In this document: positions 34,732-47,369 of the stretch, in pieces
Layout: every line of letters begins with the position of its first letter
Position numbering within the stretch: the first letter of the stretch is position 1
Assembly: GCA_032768795.1 (NCBI GenBank)
Contig: CP136491.1
Coordinates: forward strand, 2,232,001 to 2,296,000
Reading direction: 5' to 3'
DNA length: 64,000 nucleotides
Origin: Tremella fuciformis
Lineage: Eukaryota; Basidiomycota; Tremellomycetes; Tremellales; Tremellaceae
Position numbers and translations under genes: made by a program
Notes under the pieces: generated by a model
The model's database searches: none
Told to the model about the DNA's origin: nothing
Seen by the model: the letters and a program-made list of their open reading frames with translations, nothing else

Positions 34732-35185
34732 CAGGACATGCATGACCTCGGTCTGGCGCACAGCAACCTCATACTCGTGCCAGTGTAATGGCCTCGCAGA
34801 GGGCGCTTTCGCTGTCCTCAGCGAGGCTTCTCTCCTGTATGTCGCCCTCTCCTGAATGAGGGAGATGTGAGGCAGGAAGCTCGCTCTCTGTAAAGACCCG
34901 GAACCTCGTACCGAAAATATTGAACGGTAGGCCCAGAGGACGCCTCAGAGGGTCGGTGTAGATCAGTAAGGCCGTGAGCGATTCGTCGCGCACACATCGC
35001 CAAGGCGACGATACACGCGCACAACGCAGCAGAGACACTGAATCCGCTGTCCTCATCATTGCGTGACAGAAGGGGCTGGTACGAGCCTGCATATTCTGAA
35101 AGCGATAGCGACTTCGTACCGCTCACGGACGATCCTCTCATTTTTTCCATGCTATATGCTTCACGGCTCTTCCGTGGGACTTTAT
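34732..35185. other. 3' intergenic between convergent genes
   Basis: Only minor frames; no repeat or RNA gene seen. Confidence 0.45.
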
Positions 35186-36771
35186 TCACTCCTTCTCGAT
35201 CTGAACATCCTCTGGCTTGAAATGGCCCTCGAAGCGCTCCACGTCTGGGGTTTGGTGGCCAGCAACAGCGCGATGAGCAGCCAGCTTTCGAGTGTCCAGA
35301 ATCGAGGTAGAGTCGATGAAGATCCGGTCGACCGCCTCGATCGATAGACCGGTTGTCTCGGGGTATAAAAAGTACACGATGGGGATCGAGGTGGCGGCAG
35401 ACGCGCCCCAGACGAGGTAATACTTCCACCCGATGGCTGTGAATCCGAGCGGTGTGGTGAGCGAAACGGTGAAGGAGGTGAGCCAGTGCGTGCCGATAGA
35501 CAATCCGGAGGCTGGGGCTCGGTATCTCGTCGTGATGACCTCCTGGCTGTAGACATAGTTGGGCCCAAGAAATCCGATGGGGTAGAAGATGACGAAAATG
35601 AAGGCGAACACCACCCCAGCGTAGGCGGGGCCGAGGTGGCCTGCCTTGACTTGCGATCCGCAGATGGCAAGGCAGAACATGCAGATGGTCATGCCGATGC
35701 CTGAGATGAGAAAGAGTCTCCTTCGTCCCGCGAGTTCGATGGTGAAGAAGGAGATGAAGCAGCACAGCCATTTCCACGTGAGTACCACCGAACCTAGGAT
35801 GTTGGCGAGATCGGCATCAAGACCAATGACGGTGAACAGCTGTTTCGAATAGTAGGTGATCAGAGCCGACCCGGCCATTTGCGAGTACCACTGACTGGAG
35901 CAGGCAAGGAAGAGACGGTACAGCATCTTCTCCTTGCCCATCTTGAACAATGAGAAGAAGGTGGCGCCTTCGGCGGCTTCGTCGTTGGCTCGGATGACGG
36001 CAAATAAATCGCGGATGACGGCCTCGTTGTCCATGTCTCTGTCGGTGACGCGGGCAAGATTACGACGAGCCTGTTCGTGACGGTTCACCAAAGCGAGCCA
36101 TCGAGGCGATTCGGGAAACATGTAAGTCGAGCAGATGACCACAATCGCAAACACTCCCGTCATCATGCCAGGAACTCGCCAAGTCCATACACTGCTCGTG
36201 TGCACGTGGCCGAAAGCGAAAGTGAGCCAAGATGAAAGCGCTACTCCGCCGGCCGTCGCGATCCCTGCGACGATGACATGGTGGCCTCGTTTGTGGACCG
36301 TGCTGATCTCGGCTTGCCAAACCGGGGCGGTAGCGATGGTCATCCCGACGCCGAAGCCGAGAACGACTGGTCTCAGCAGAGCTATCCGTCCATGTAGACG
36401 TACTCACGCCTGCCAATGATTAATTGTGCCAACGAGTAGCTCGAAACGAAAATCACTGTGCCAAAGACGTTGATGCTCGCGCCGATGACCACGCTCTTCC
36501 GTCGACCCAACCTGTTGCCAGTGAGCATGCACGACAAGGCGCCAATGACTGATCCAAGATTGACACAGGCGTTGACGACACCTTCGATCAAGGCTCGATG
36601 TGCCTTCTCGGACGCCGGCGAGGTGACGGTATTGATATCGGTGAACATGTGATAGAAGGACGGGTATGAGATGATCCCACCAAGGAAGGGCTGGACATAG
36701 CCCCCAGCCAGGAAAGTGGGAGCGATGATGAATATCACCATGAGGGTCTGGAGTGTCGACCCCTTGATCAT
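35186..36771 (-). CDS. MFS sugar porter (hexose/oligosaccharide type)
   Basis: Two exons (36771-36408, 36366-35186) give 514 residues. Sugar-porter signatures are NRLGRRKSVVIG in loop 2-3, GRLVLGFGVGM with QAEIS after helix 4, and FPESPRWL at the end of helix 6. FTIELAGRRRLFLISG in loop 8-9 and a C-terminal YFLYPETTGLSIE (PETxGLSLE-like) also match. About 12 membrane helices are expected, with proton symport or facilitated uptake at the plasma membrane. It resembles the lactose-permease-like branch of fungal sugar porters more than the glucose sensors, but specificity is uncertain. It may supply the substrate of the GH43 enzyme or the GAPDH-linked pathway. Confidence 0.92.
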
Positions 36772-37258
36772 CTTGTTTGACTCTGCTTGGTTCTGGATCG
36801 CACAGGATGGCCATCTTCGACCAGGTTATACCATTATATACATAAAACTTAGGGCCCCGTGGGTGACCCCGCGGTCCCGGAATTAGCGTTATATCCGGGA
36901 GCAGCGGAATTGTCAGACGTGAATCTGGATGGTGACATGGCTGATTCAGTGAGGTGGTCGTGCTGATGGTGAGTCAGCTCGGACAAGAAGATTTGCCACC
37001 CCTGCAACACGATCAATCGCCGATGAACAAATCATAGCATGGAAACGTCGATACGGGAAAAGGATCAAAGAAGGGGAAGAGATGGTCCGTAGATTGCTGG
37101 GGCTCCTCTCCGGAGATCGGTTTTCCTCGGAGACAGACACATTCCGCTCCGTCGAGCTCTTTCATCGGAGTAGCGGAACCAAGACGGAAAGCATAGCGTG
37201 CGCCTGCCAGTATGTATATATGGCTTAAGAGTGAGCGCACTACCTATACCTCATCGCC
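36772..37258. other. Divergent promoter region between sugar porter and GAPDH paralogue
   Basis: No coding sequence. It contains CCGCGGTCCCGGAATTAGCG at 36870-36889, rich in CGG triplets, and a TATATA-like run near 37211. Plausible shared regulatory region for both genes. Confidence 0.4.
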
Positions 37259-38592
<1,334 letters not shown>

Positions 38593-38663
38593 TAGAGATT
38601 CCGCAAAGAGACCCTGGAACGAATAGCGATGTGTGTCGGCGGGGCCGTACAGATGGACTTGCA

Positions 38664-40891
38664 TCATTGCTGTTGCGTGCTGTCCAGCCATTCCTCTACC
38701 CATCTGTCAAAGTCGGTCTCCAAAGGATTCACTGCTTGAGACCAGGCCGGATCTCGCAGAGATGCACTGTCAAGGCGTGTGCGATTCGACAATGACCAAA
38801 GCTGATTGGTGGTGCTCATGTCGCTAAACGGGAGTTCCGGTTCAGACTGAATGCCGATACTTGAAATTCCCGTGCTGGGAAGTGACCAGGCAACATCGCT
38901 AAGCTGGTCGACGATGTTTGGCGGATTGTCGACGGGTAGCGGCTGCATGATCCGAAGCCGCCCCACTACCGCATCCTGGGCTTTCCGAGACATCTCCCGC
39001 GAACCGAGGAGCAAAGCCCGCCTCTTGGAATCCGGGACCAAATTGACAAACCTTTCCAGCACTGTAACACCTCTGGTCAGGAGTGTAAGGCGATCCAGCA
39101 ATTTGCTTTCGTCCGCCACACCCTTCATGACCAATGCGGAGTGGCATGAGAGAACCGTGAACAGATCCGCCGACCAACTGAACCAGCGCGCTGCTTCGCG
39201 GTCGCACTCGATCAGCGACTCGAGCAGTTGAACCGAATTGAGGCACATGGCTTCAATGGTATCAACACTCAGGCGATGGCGCTCGCTTCCAGACATGAGT
39301 GAGCCCATGAACGCAGGGCGATGCAAGCAGACTATGGTCAGCGCAGTGGCTTCACTGAAACACACTCACCTAAGACCATGCAGAAATGCTGGGCCAGCCG
39401 ATATTGCTCCACCGTTGGTACTCCCTCTAAAACCGGAGTATTTGGCAAGAAGGCATCATGGCTGAGGGCGCGACAACGGAGTTCAGGCGGGACGCGACCC
39501 CACAATGCCCGCACCGACTGGTCAATCGTGACCAGGACTGTTATTAGCTATGAAGCTGACCCGGACGCTTACCTTGCTCTGGCTTCTTGTCCCCCGTCCA
39601 GTATTCAGCCACCTCGGCCATGTATTTGCCAAGCGACCATTTGAATTTGGAGAAATCGGTCGCATCCACCGGCATGAGCGTGTCGAAAGCCTCCGTGGTG
39701 ACGGATATCGGGGTGAGGGCGAGCATACTTGTGGACCGCTCGATCGCCATCAACTCGTACCAAATCCGCCTCCTCGCGTTCTTCTCCTCTTCGGGAAGGG
39801 AGACCATGGAGGATTCTAGTCTCAGCACGGCGGGCTTACTCGGTACTCACCCCGATGGTAGCCCTGGATGATGGCGAGTCGGAGCGTCAGACTGATCATC
39901 GGGGAGATGCCCGGCAGCGTCCGCCGGTCATTCGAATTGACCATGAACTGACAGACCAGAAAACAAGCAAGCAAGCTGTTCAGAGTGATCTCAGTAAAGA
40001 AATGTCCGGCGACCAGACATGTCCACGCCAGCTCCTGATAATCGGCTGCGAGGTGCTCGCCCGGTTCAAACAGGTTCTTAAGAGCCATGACCCCAAATAA
40101 CAACGCAAGATCGTGAGGGTGCGCACCGTCCGGTTGGTCATAGATGCTGGGGACGACGTATCTGGCGAAATAATCGTGGGACATGGGTTGTATCCTGCGG
40201 TCAGCCTTGGTTGCACCAGAACATCATTCACCTCTGAGAGGAGTTTTTCCAGAACACCTCAAAGATGTTCTCCGCCGCCTGCCTCCCCGGCAGCAAAGAG
40301 CGACACCTGCGTAGCAGCTCTGGTGAGATATCCCCAGATTCGGTGTACATCTCTCCCTTCCGGGCCCACGGCACGGGAAAAGGGCGCTCCATCAAGCGCG
40401 GTTTCTCATCGACCGATGGGAGCATCTTCGATTCGCGCCTGTCCAAGTCAGAGATCGTAAGACGTCCTATCAAGGTCGCCATGTCGAGTGCCTGTAAATC
40501 GGCGACGCTGCTGGACCGGGACAGCTCGGTGGGTGTTGCCTCAACGGTCGCGTCGACACCGGCCGCAGCAAGGAGGCTTTCCAACTCTGCGACCCGCCGC
40601 TGCAAGATGACGATCGTCTCCTTCTTGGACGGTTCCGCCTTGAGCACGCCAATGGGGCAGAGCCCTCCGATCCCTGATGTAAGCTGATTCCCACGCGCTT
40701 GGCGACGACCGAGCCTTTCTGAACGCAGGCCGAGCATGGCCATGTTCTGTCGCCTGTTTCGGTGAGTCTGGCTCTTCTCCTCTGAACCTATGCTCGAACT
40801 GACATCTCGTCTTGGTCCTCCTGCACTCCTCGCAGTTGAGGGCTATGCGCCGACGTTTTGCCCCTGGTCTCCCCTGACCATCGGAAGACAT
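38664..40891 (-). CDS. Zn2Cys6 transcription factor (TF3), paralogue of TF1
   Basis: Start MSSDGQGRPGAKRRR at 40891; the stop ends at 38664. The zinc cluster begins NCEECRRTKTRCDRTWPCSACVQKG, with the third Cys codon split T|GC exactly as in TF1. To complete the cluster as GIGGLCPIGVL, a 41-nt intron at 40714-40674 with a weak GC donor (AAAG|GCTCGG) must be removed; otherwise the frame is disturbed there. A leucine-zipper-like ILQRRVAELESLLAAAG, then IQPMSHDYFARYV and LALLFGVMAL, run parallel to TF1. The fungal_trans region extends to a Trp-rich C-terminus (RWVEEWLDS). A defective donor would make this a pseudogene, so integrity is less certain than for TF1. Confidence 0.8.
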
Positions 40892-41054
40892 GATCAAGAG
40901 ATGAAGTGTAATGAAGAAAATGCACGTCTCGTGCCTTTCTCTTCTACTCGGGCAAGTCACGGAGTAGCCGCTTGCTGGATGGGTCACGCATCACGCAGCA
41001 GATACGAGTGCCAATCATGCATGTACAGCACGAACAGTATGATCAGCCTTCCAC

Positions 41055-42035
41055 CTAAAGGCCCTTTGCTGCTCGAGGAAGGTTCCTGTCTACAAATTCC
41101 ATCACGTCCTTGATAACCTGCCGTTCGTCATGCCCAGCTCCTTCTACGGCGACCCATTCCAACTCCACCCCGAGACTGAGATACTGGTCACGCAGCTTCT
41201 GTATGACATCGAAACGCGTCATCTTCTCGCCTTGACGAGCCAGCGTGTCTTTGGTCCCCACAATCAACTGCTTAGGCACAACAGCGAATGACTCGGGAAG
41301 GATGGCCTGGCCCAGCACTCGATCTGTGTCGCCCACTCCCTTTGGCCATGGAGCAGAGTCCAGGAAGGTCGCTTGACCTGGAGCACCTATCGACACCGCC
41401 CAGAGCTTCTCGGGATGGAGATACATGAAGCGATGGGAGAACTGGGATCAGGATCAGCCTTTGCTTCACAAGGCAAACTAACCTGTCCGCCACCAGAGAA
41501 CCCGACCATTCCGAACCTGGCGGTCTGTACGAAACCCCACCTCTGCTCTACGTACAGGATGGCGTCGAGTAGCAGATGGTCGTACCTTACTTGACCGTTG
41601 GACGTGTCGTATCGCATGCGCTTGTAGTTGTCTACACCGTCTGGAACCTGTCTGATGAGTCGCCGAGACGAGGCGTTCCATCTGACTCACTCTGTCGTCT
41701 ATGGGGAACAACGGTGCGAGGAGCACCACATCCCGTGCTTCGGCCCATTCCTTCCAACGCCGCCGAATAGACTCGGCATCGCGACCGCTGCCATGCGCGA
41801 GGACCAGAAGAGGATAGGGCTGGGATGGGATACGCGTCGGCTCGATCCCCTTACCTCTCTGGGCGACAGGATGACTGGTGGGAAGGTACAGATAAAAGCT
41901 CGCGCCGACAGTGTCCTTGGGTTCAGGCGGATGCGATGGCGGTAGATGAAACGCGCTGCCTGCCCCCGCAAGTTGGAGGATCAGGTGTCCCGGTGGCAGC
42001 GCGTACAGATCGCTCTTTGGGAGTTTGACGGTCAT
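41055..42035 (-). CDS. Alpha/beta hydrolase (esterase/dienelactone-hydrolase-like)
   Basis: Three exons (42035-41691, 41647-41483, 41441-41055) give 298 residues. The nucleophile elbow is GFSGGGQ (GxSxG) right before an intron, and LLVLAHGSGRDAES is the oxyanion region. The charge-relay Asp probably lies in IVGTKDTL and the catalytic His in VEGAGHDERQVI. No signal peptide is seen. It is likely a cytosolic serine carboxylesterase or lactonase; fungal proteins of this outline are mostly uncharacterised. It is divergent from the MFS gene at 42265 with a 229-bp shared promoter containing one CCGTTTCGG motif, so it probably belongs to the same regulon. Confidence 0.85.
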
Positions 42036-42264
42036 GTTGCGTTGTCAAGTGTCCCCAGGAACACCTCTCATGACTGCCGTGCTCTTAAACCCGGAATGGC
42101 GATAAGTCGACACCCCTCGCGATGGGGCCGTTTCGGCTTTATAGACGCCATCGCCGGTCCGGTCTTAAGACCTCGAGACGGACAGGAGCCCCAGTTCTTA
42201 TAATATGAGAGGTCCTGCTCCCCCATGCCCCCAGTATGAGCCCCGCTGTTCAATAGTCCGCATC
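42036..42264. promoter_or_regulatory. Divergent promoter between esterase and MFS gene
   Basis: CCGTTTCGG at 42128-42136 is identical to the site at 26684-26692. It is followed at once by a CTTTATAG TATA-like box facing the MFS gene. Confidence 0.5.
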
Positions 42265-44138
42265 ATGTCAACCGTCGAGACGGGTCTTTACGCCGAGAAG
42301 GCAGACATTGATCATCAAGAGGTCGACAAGAATGTCCTAGAGGAAGAGTTTGACGCCGAGTTCGAGCGCAAGCTCGTACGCAAGGTGAGCCCCTCCTGGC
42401 TCTTACCCCATCGATCGCCTGCTGTCTGCTCGTCTGTACCATTCGCTACAGGCACCCCCGCTGTTCCTACTGTCACTCCGAACACGTTCATAACTGATAT
42501 CACACAGCTTGACCGCCTCATCATGCCCGCTGCCATGATGCTCTACCTTGCCTCTGGCCTCGACAAGGGTAACCTGGGGAATGCCAAAAGCATCGGTATG
42601 GTTGGTGCAGAGGGGCTCGGCGCCGACCCGACTGGCAAGAAGTATGCGCTATTAAACGCCTTCTACTTCATTGGCTACGCACTTTTTCGCCAGTCTCCTT
42701 TCGGGCTCGAGGGCGCGCTGACGATCAGTGGTGCCCACAACGCTCTTCGCCAAACGCACTCGCCCGAATATCGTCTTGGGCGCCAGTGGTATCGTGTGGG
42801 GTATCGCAGCCACGTGCACCGCTGCCGTCAACACGTACGGTCAGGCCGAAGCAGTCCGTTTCCTTGTCGGCTTCGGTGGTGGGTCCTGACTGGTCTGTCA
42901 GCTTTGAGCTCATGAGAGAATCCGGGTACGGTCCCATCATTCCTTTCTACTTGGCCCGCTGGTACACCAAGCGAGAGTTGGGTCTGCGAATGACACTGTT
43001 CATGTGCTCGGCGCCCATTGCGTGAGCTCGTCCTCCGTCCCAGACAGTCATTGACCCCCAGTGGTTTCATCACCGGTCTCATAGCCTATGGCGTCACCTT
43101 TGTCAAGAATTCGCTCGAGCCGTGGCGTTTGCTATTCATCATTGAAGGTTGCCCGGCTGTAGTAGTCGGCTTCTTCGCCCTGTGGATCCTCCCCGGAGAG
43201 ATCGCGACGACAAAGTGCCTCACGGAAAAGGAGCGCGCATGCGTATATGCTCGGCAGCGACGATATGCCTCGCACGAGCATCATGCTATCAATTGGAAGC
43301 AAGTCCGCGGCGTGTTAACAAGCTGGCCCATCCTTCTTCGTCAGTCGTCTCTTATCTGAAGAGTCGCTGATTGTCAGCCACCGTCACGTATCAGATTGTG
43401 ATCCTCGTCGGGGCCGCTATCGGTGCTTTCCTACCGACCATCATCAACGACATAGGCTATGTTCGTGTGGGGATTAGGCCGTGGCCATTGCGCTGACTCC
43501 TCAGACCGGCGCCATCGCCCAAGTCTACACCCTCCCGCCTTACGGCTGTGCGATGATTTGCATGCTCCTCGTCGCCTGGGCGTCGGACCGATATGGTCGA
43601 CGAGGACCTGCCATCGTGCTTGGTTTCTCCTTCATGACCCTCGGCTTCGCCATGCTCCGCGGTGTTCACAGCAACCGAAATGCAAAGTTTGCGGCCCTGG
43701 TCTTTGCTGACATCGGTCAATTCATCATCATCCCAATGAATCTGTACGTCCACCCAGTCAAACCCAACTGACGGTCCCAGCACGTGGTTGGCAGAGAACG
43801 CGGCCAACGAGAGTCGAAGAGCCCTCGCCGTACCCATGGCCATTGCTGTCGCGCAATCAATCGCGTGAGTAGGGCCACGGTTGCCGTGCTGAGACTGACG
43901 AATAAGCATCGCCTCTGGCTACATGTTCCCGGCCAAAGATTCCCCGAGATACATTCTCGGTTCGACCGTATGTCTTGCCATCTGTCTCCTTGGTCTGGTG
44001 GTTGCCGTCTCCTACACTCTACTGCTCCGCTGGGAGAACGCCCGACGTGACCGGAAAGAAGGCCCACGCGACCCTCACATCACCCCAGACACGGCCACCT
44101 TCGGTGACAAGGCGCCAGGATTCCGATACAACTGGTAA
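42265..44138 (+). CDS. MFS transporter, anion:cation symporter family (second copy)
   Basis: Starts at ATG 42265. First exon 42265-42384, second 42508-42688, third from 42729, with six further small introns to the stop at 44136-44138. Recognisable are LDRLIMPAAMMLYLASGLDKGNLGNAK (loop and helix 1), TRPNIVLGASGIVWGIAA, RFLVGFGESGYGPIIPFYLARWY, WRLLFIIEG and WILPGE. ASDRYGRRGPAI and a polar C-terminus ending GFRYNW complete it. About 12 helices are expected, with uptake of an organic anion at the plasma membrane. The intron at 42689-42728 has no GT donor in frame (TTTC|GCCAGT); a GC donor is assumed. If wrong, the gene would be frameshifted at that point. Confidence 0.87.
42689..42728 (+). other. 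Possible GC-AG intron in second MFS gene
   Basis: 40 nt, donor C|GCCAGT, acceptor GATCAG. It is needed to join YALF to VPTTLFAKR in frame. The donor is a poor GC consensus, so a mutation is the alternative. Confidence 0.5.
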
Positions 44139-44717
44139 TTTGCAGCATGAAACCCGCGAATGTTTATATACCGTATTGGCACGTCTCGACTTTCGGTGGT
44201 AATTAGTCGACGACGAAGAGGATTCGAGGAGAATGCAAGTTTTCGCGCTTTGATCGAGCACTAACACAAGACCTTAAGCAGTCAGCCCTACTTACAGCTC
44301 ATGCTTCGTTACCACGAGATGAGGCAAATCTCAAAGAACGCTTCTATCCTTTGAATGCGAAAAAGGCCAAAGATCATTTCTTGACGAGCCTCATACAGCC
44401 CCGGGGGGTCCACTATAAGACCTTGTGCTCAGTAATCGTCGGGAGTACTGTCTCGAAGTGTTCGAACCAATTCTGTGATATTTAGGGAAGAGTCTCAAGA
44501 CACCATAGACTCACGCTCTTTGTTATGTCTTTGCCTGCACTTAGACCACGGCATTGCCAATGCCAATTGCTAAGACATCGAGACACTCTTTTATGAAAAC
44601 AATGGGGAGCCTTACAACACCTTCTGGATAGAATTCGTCAGATCGGGAGTTGGCTTCCCAAAACGCGCCTGTTGAGCACACTCACTCGTGTGGCTGCTGG
44701 TTTGAAGACAGCCACTG
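44139..44717. other. Gene-free flank of the transposon nest
   Basis: Less GC-rich than the cluster; no gene, repeat or RNA feature recognised. Confidence 0.4.
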
Positions 44718-44806
44718 TGTCACGGGGCGAGGCCGATCGTCGACTGATAGGCCCTCTCACACGTGCTCTCTGTCGATCTATCTCTGTCCTCCACGAGAAG
44801 GTGTGT
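44718..44806 (-). repeat. Fragment of chromovirus LTR, inverted
   Basis: 89 bp match the reverse complement of the 3' end of the chromovirus LTR (from its terminal CCCGTGACA inward) with about 6 mismatches, then diverge. An old broken copy of the same family. Confidence 0.85.
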
Positions 44807-45014
44807 TGTCATGATGGGCATGACACGTCCAAGGTACCCTTGATAAACCGAGTTCAGGTTAGGGATTAACCAGAACTTGGGGCGCAAATATCCTTTTGGG
44901 ATATTATTCCTCACCTTGAAAGACCTTGACCTTGACCATTGTTACAACCTGAATGCAAGCAGCATTCACCCAAACCCCTTTGGTCACATGAACGCCTTCC
45001 AGAAGTAGTATTTG

Positions 45015-46149
45015 TGTTACGACTCGAACCCGGCGGCCTTGAGGTCCGGTGTCACGACGGCCACGCCCTCGACGACCTACGCACGTGACCAACACCTCCC
45101 ACGTGAGCGACACGTGACCTACCTCGGGCTGGAGAACCTCGACGAGGGAGTAGACGTTGAATGAACGCGCGACGGCGGGAAGCAGGCGCAGAGTCATATA
45201 GGATGCCCCGGGCGCCCGTCGTAGTTCTTCAGCACTCTCTGATTGAGTCTCATGGATCATCATTGACGATCTCACTCTCTCCGTGGCACGCAGCGTGGCT
45301 GAGTCGCACTCACGCTGTATCCTCGACGACCTTGTTACCTCGACAACCTTGTAACCTCGACGAGGATCCAACCTCGACGAGGATCCTACCTCGACAACCT
45401 CGTTTCTACCCCTTTATCCTTTATCCTTGACTCTGATATTGTGCGAGAGGGCCTCTGCCAACGGGAGAGCGCAGCATCGTGACATCCGGCGACGAGTAGA
45501 CGGCGGTGGTCGTAATGTGGCAAGCTCGGGTTGCACCGAAGGCGAAGGGGGTACAACCACTGAACCTGTGGCTTGGTCGGACGGCGTAGTAGAGTCGACA
45601 ATCCACGAAGGCCACGGTGTGGATGTCGATGGTCGAAGTGCTCGAAGGATCCCACGGAGATAGGCATCGTGGCGAGCGAAGGTAAAGACGAAGCGAGCGA
45701 AGAGAGGCTCGGTGCAAGGCTCTAAGACTAGGTGTAACTTGCGATAGATTGATCCTTGGGGAGGAGGATCAAGAAGTAGGCTCTTTATATATGTCTACGG
45801 GCTGGGTGGCAAATCCGTGTGCGCAACTCCTTCACCTGGAGTTGCCACTCACTCCACCTGACTCCGGGCTGGTGCCACCTTGGCGCCAGTACGGGCCGGC
45901 CTGGGTTCCTAGTTCCACTCGGGGTCACCTGGCGTCACCTGACTTCACCTGGCGTCACCTGGCGTTCCCTGATTCCACCTGGCGTCACCTGGCGGTAGAC
46001 CCTTCCAGTGTTCCAGCTTGGAGAGTGAACCCTTCCGGGATTCCAGCTTGGAGAGTGAACCCTTCCGGTATTCCAGCTTGGGGTGTTGCGATCCGGGTGG
46101 CGGACGGTTGGGGGCCTGTATGGGTGGCAACGGTGACCGGATCGTAACA
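45015..46149 (+). mobile_element. Solo LTR, 1,135 bp, with 5-bp target duplication
   Basis: The unit starts TGTTACGA and ends TCGTAACA (8-bp inverted termini) and is flanked on both sides by ATTTG (45010-45014 and 46150-46154). No internal domain is present, so it is what recombination between two LTRs leaves behind. Inside are CCTCGACGA-type minirepeats at about 45329-45412, GGCGTCACCT repeats at about 45920-45990, and three copies of a 31-bp unit containing TTCCAGCTTGGAG (about 46010-46085). A TATATA box lies at 45786-45791. A stretch near 45050 (GTCACGACGGCCACGCC) resembles the start of the chromovirus LTR, suggesting related families. Confidence 0.9.
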
Positions 46150-46177
46150 ATTTGACTGTTCATCCGAACAATCACCC

Positions 46178-46209
46178 TGTCACGTCGGCCACGCCTCCAT
46201 GATCACCAA
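46178..46209 (+). repeat. 32-bp fragment of chromovirus LTR 5' end
   Basis: Exact match to the first 32 bases of the LTR at 46928 (TGTCACGTCGGCCACGCC...), then unrelated sequence. A remnant of an older, truncated copy. Confidence 0.85.
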
Positions 46210-46498
46210 CACATGTGTCATGATACATCTCTGTCTCTCTCCAAATGCCTGTCACTGGGTGACCAAGACTCTTTGACTTTGGTGAGGCTGGGCAAGGCTA
46301 GGAGAAGTGGCAAGGGCAAGGGCTTGAAGGACTCGTAGAGTCTCAACAAGTGTTGGCAAGGGTAGTTGAGGTTGACTAGGCAAGGCAAGGCAAGACAAGG
46401 TGAGCCGACAAGTGCTAGGCCTTAGCAGATGTTGGGGGGACGGAGCAAGAGAGAGTAAGTGAAGGGAGTAAGTCCCATGCAACTCAATTGCGAGAGTA

Positions 46499-46576
46499 CA
46501 GTTGTGTACCAAAAGTTTCCGAACACTTCACAAGTCAGGGACCATCAAGTGTTCAAAGACTTTTGGTATCCAACTG
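46499..46576. mobile_element. 78-bp Tc1/mariner-type MITE
   Basis: Two 30-bp inverted arms starting CAGTTG (25 of 30 positions match, with shared ACCAAAAGT and GAACACTT) enclose an 18-bp loop. The unit sits between TA dinucleotides (46497-46498, 46577-46578), the target duplication of the Tc1/mariner superfamily. Confidence 0.8.
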
Positions 46577-46927
46577 TACTGAAGTTCTATGAGAGCTCTG
46601 CAAGCCTTATGTATTGTAGTGGACCGCCCCTCTGACGCTCTGCCTGTCCCCTACATGACTAGGAGAAAGCCCTACGGCTTCTGCCTTTGCCCCTCAGCCA
46701 ACATTCAATCCGACATCGACCGACATAACCACGACTACACCCGACGCCGTATCCGCTCCACCATCCTCAGGCCTGATGCCCAAACCACATGTCAGGAAAC
46801 CGACACGGCATCCTGACCACGAGACTACCACGAGGCAATTTCCGACGGAAACATCCAAAGGATCCTACGAACCGAAGAACGTGAGTACGGTAGAACCGTC
46901 ACTATTAGTCACGAATAACTACGACTT

Positions 46928-47331
46928 TGTCACGTCGGCCACGCCTCCATGATCACCAAAGCACGCCTACGAGCCTCGTTCCAGCCCAGCACGCCTGTCA
47001 AACACGTGAGCCTATCGTCGATCCTCGAGTAGCCTCGACGACGCTCGAGTAGCCTCGACGACTTTAGAGCTCGAGCCTCGTCGATGGTGTTTCAAGGAGA
47101 AAGCCCAAGGCGGTGCAGAGGAGGGCACGGGTGATATATATACAAGTCCTCACCCGTAGACCGTCCTTAGCACCGTGGTATTGAGTCCCATGGATAGAAA
47201 GTAACGGCGCAGCCGTGTTGTCGACGCACGAGAGGCTGTAGGACACACCTTCTCGTGGAAGACAGAGACAGATCAACAGACAGCACGTGTGAGAGGGCCT
47301 ATCAGTCGACGACCGGCCTGGCCCCGTGACA
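46928..47331 (+). repeat. 5' LTR of chromovirus
   Basis: 404 bp, TGTCA...TGACA. TATATATA at 47135-47142 is the core promoter. About 26 nt beyond its end the sequence TAGCACCGTGGTAT (47168-47181) marks the likely RNA start, since it pairs with the primer site. Confidence 0.95.
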
Positions 47332-47333
47332 GT

Positions 47334-47347
47334 ATACCACGGTGCTA
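47334..47347 (+). other. Predicted self-primer binding site of chromovirus
   Basis: ATACCACGGTGCTA lies two bases after the LTR and is the exact reverse complement of 47168-47181, the predicted 5' end of the element's RNA. No tRNA-type TGG start is found, so Tf1-like self-priming is inferred. Confidence 0.8.
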
Positions 47348-47369
47348 CTACCTCTCACACGACTAGTTC

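Noticed and set aside
47064..47276. A 70-codon minus frame repeated at 55243-55455
   Set aside because: Occurs twice only because it lies within the two identical LTRs; it crosses the TATA box region and has no domain.
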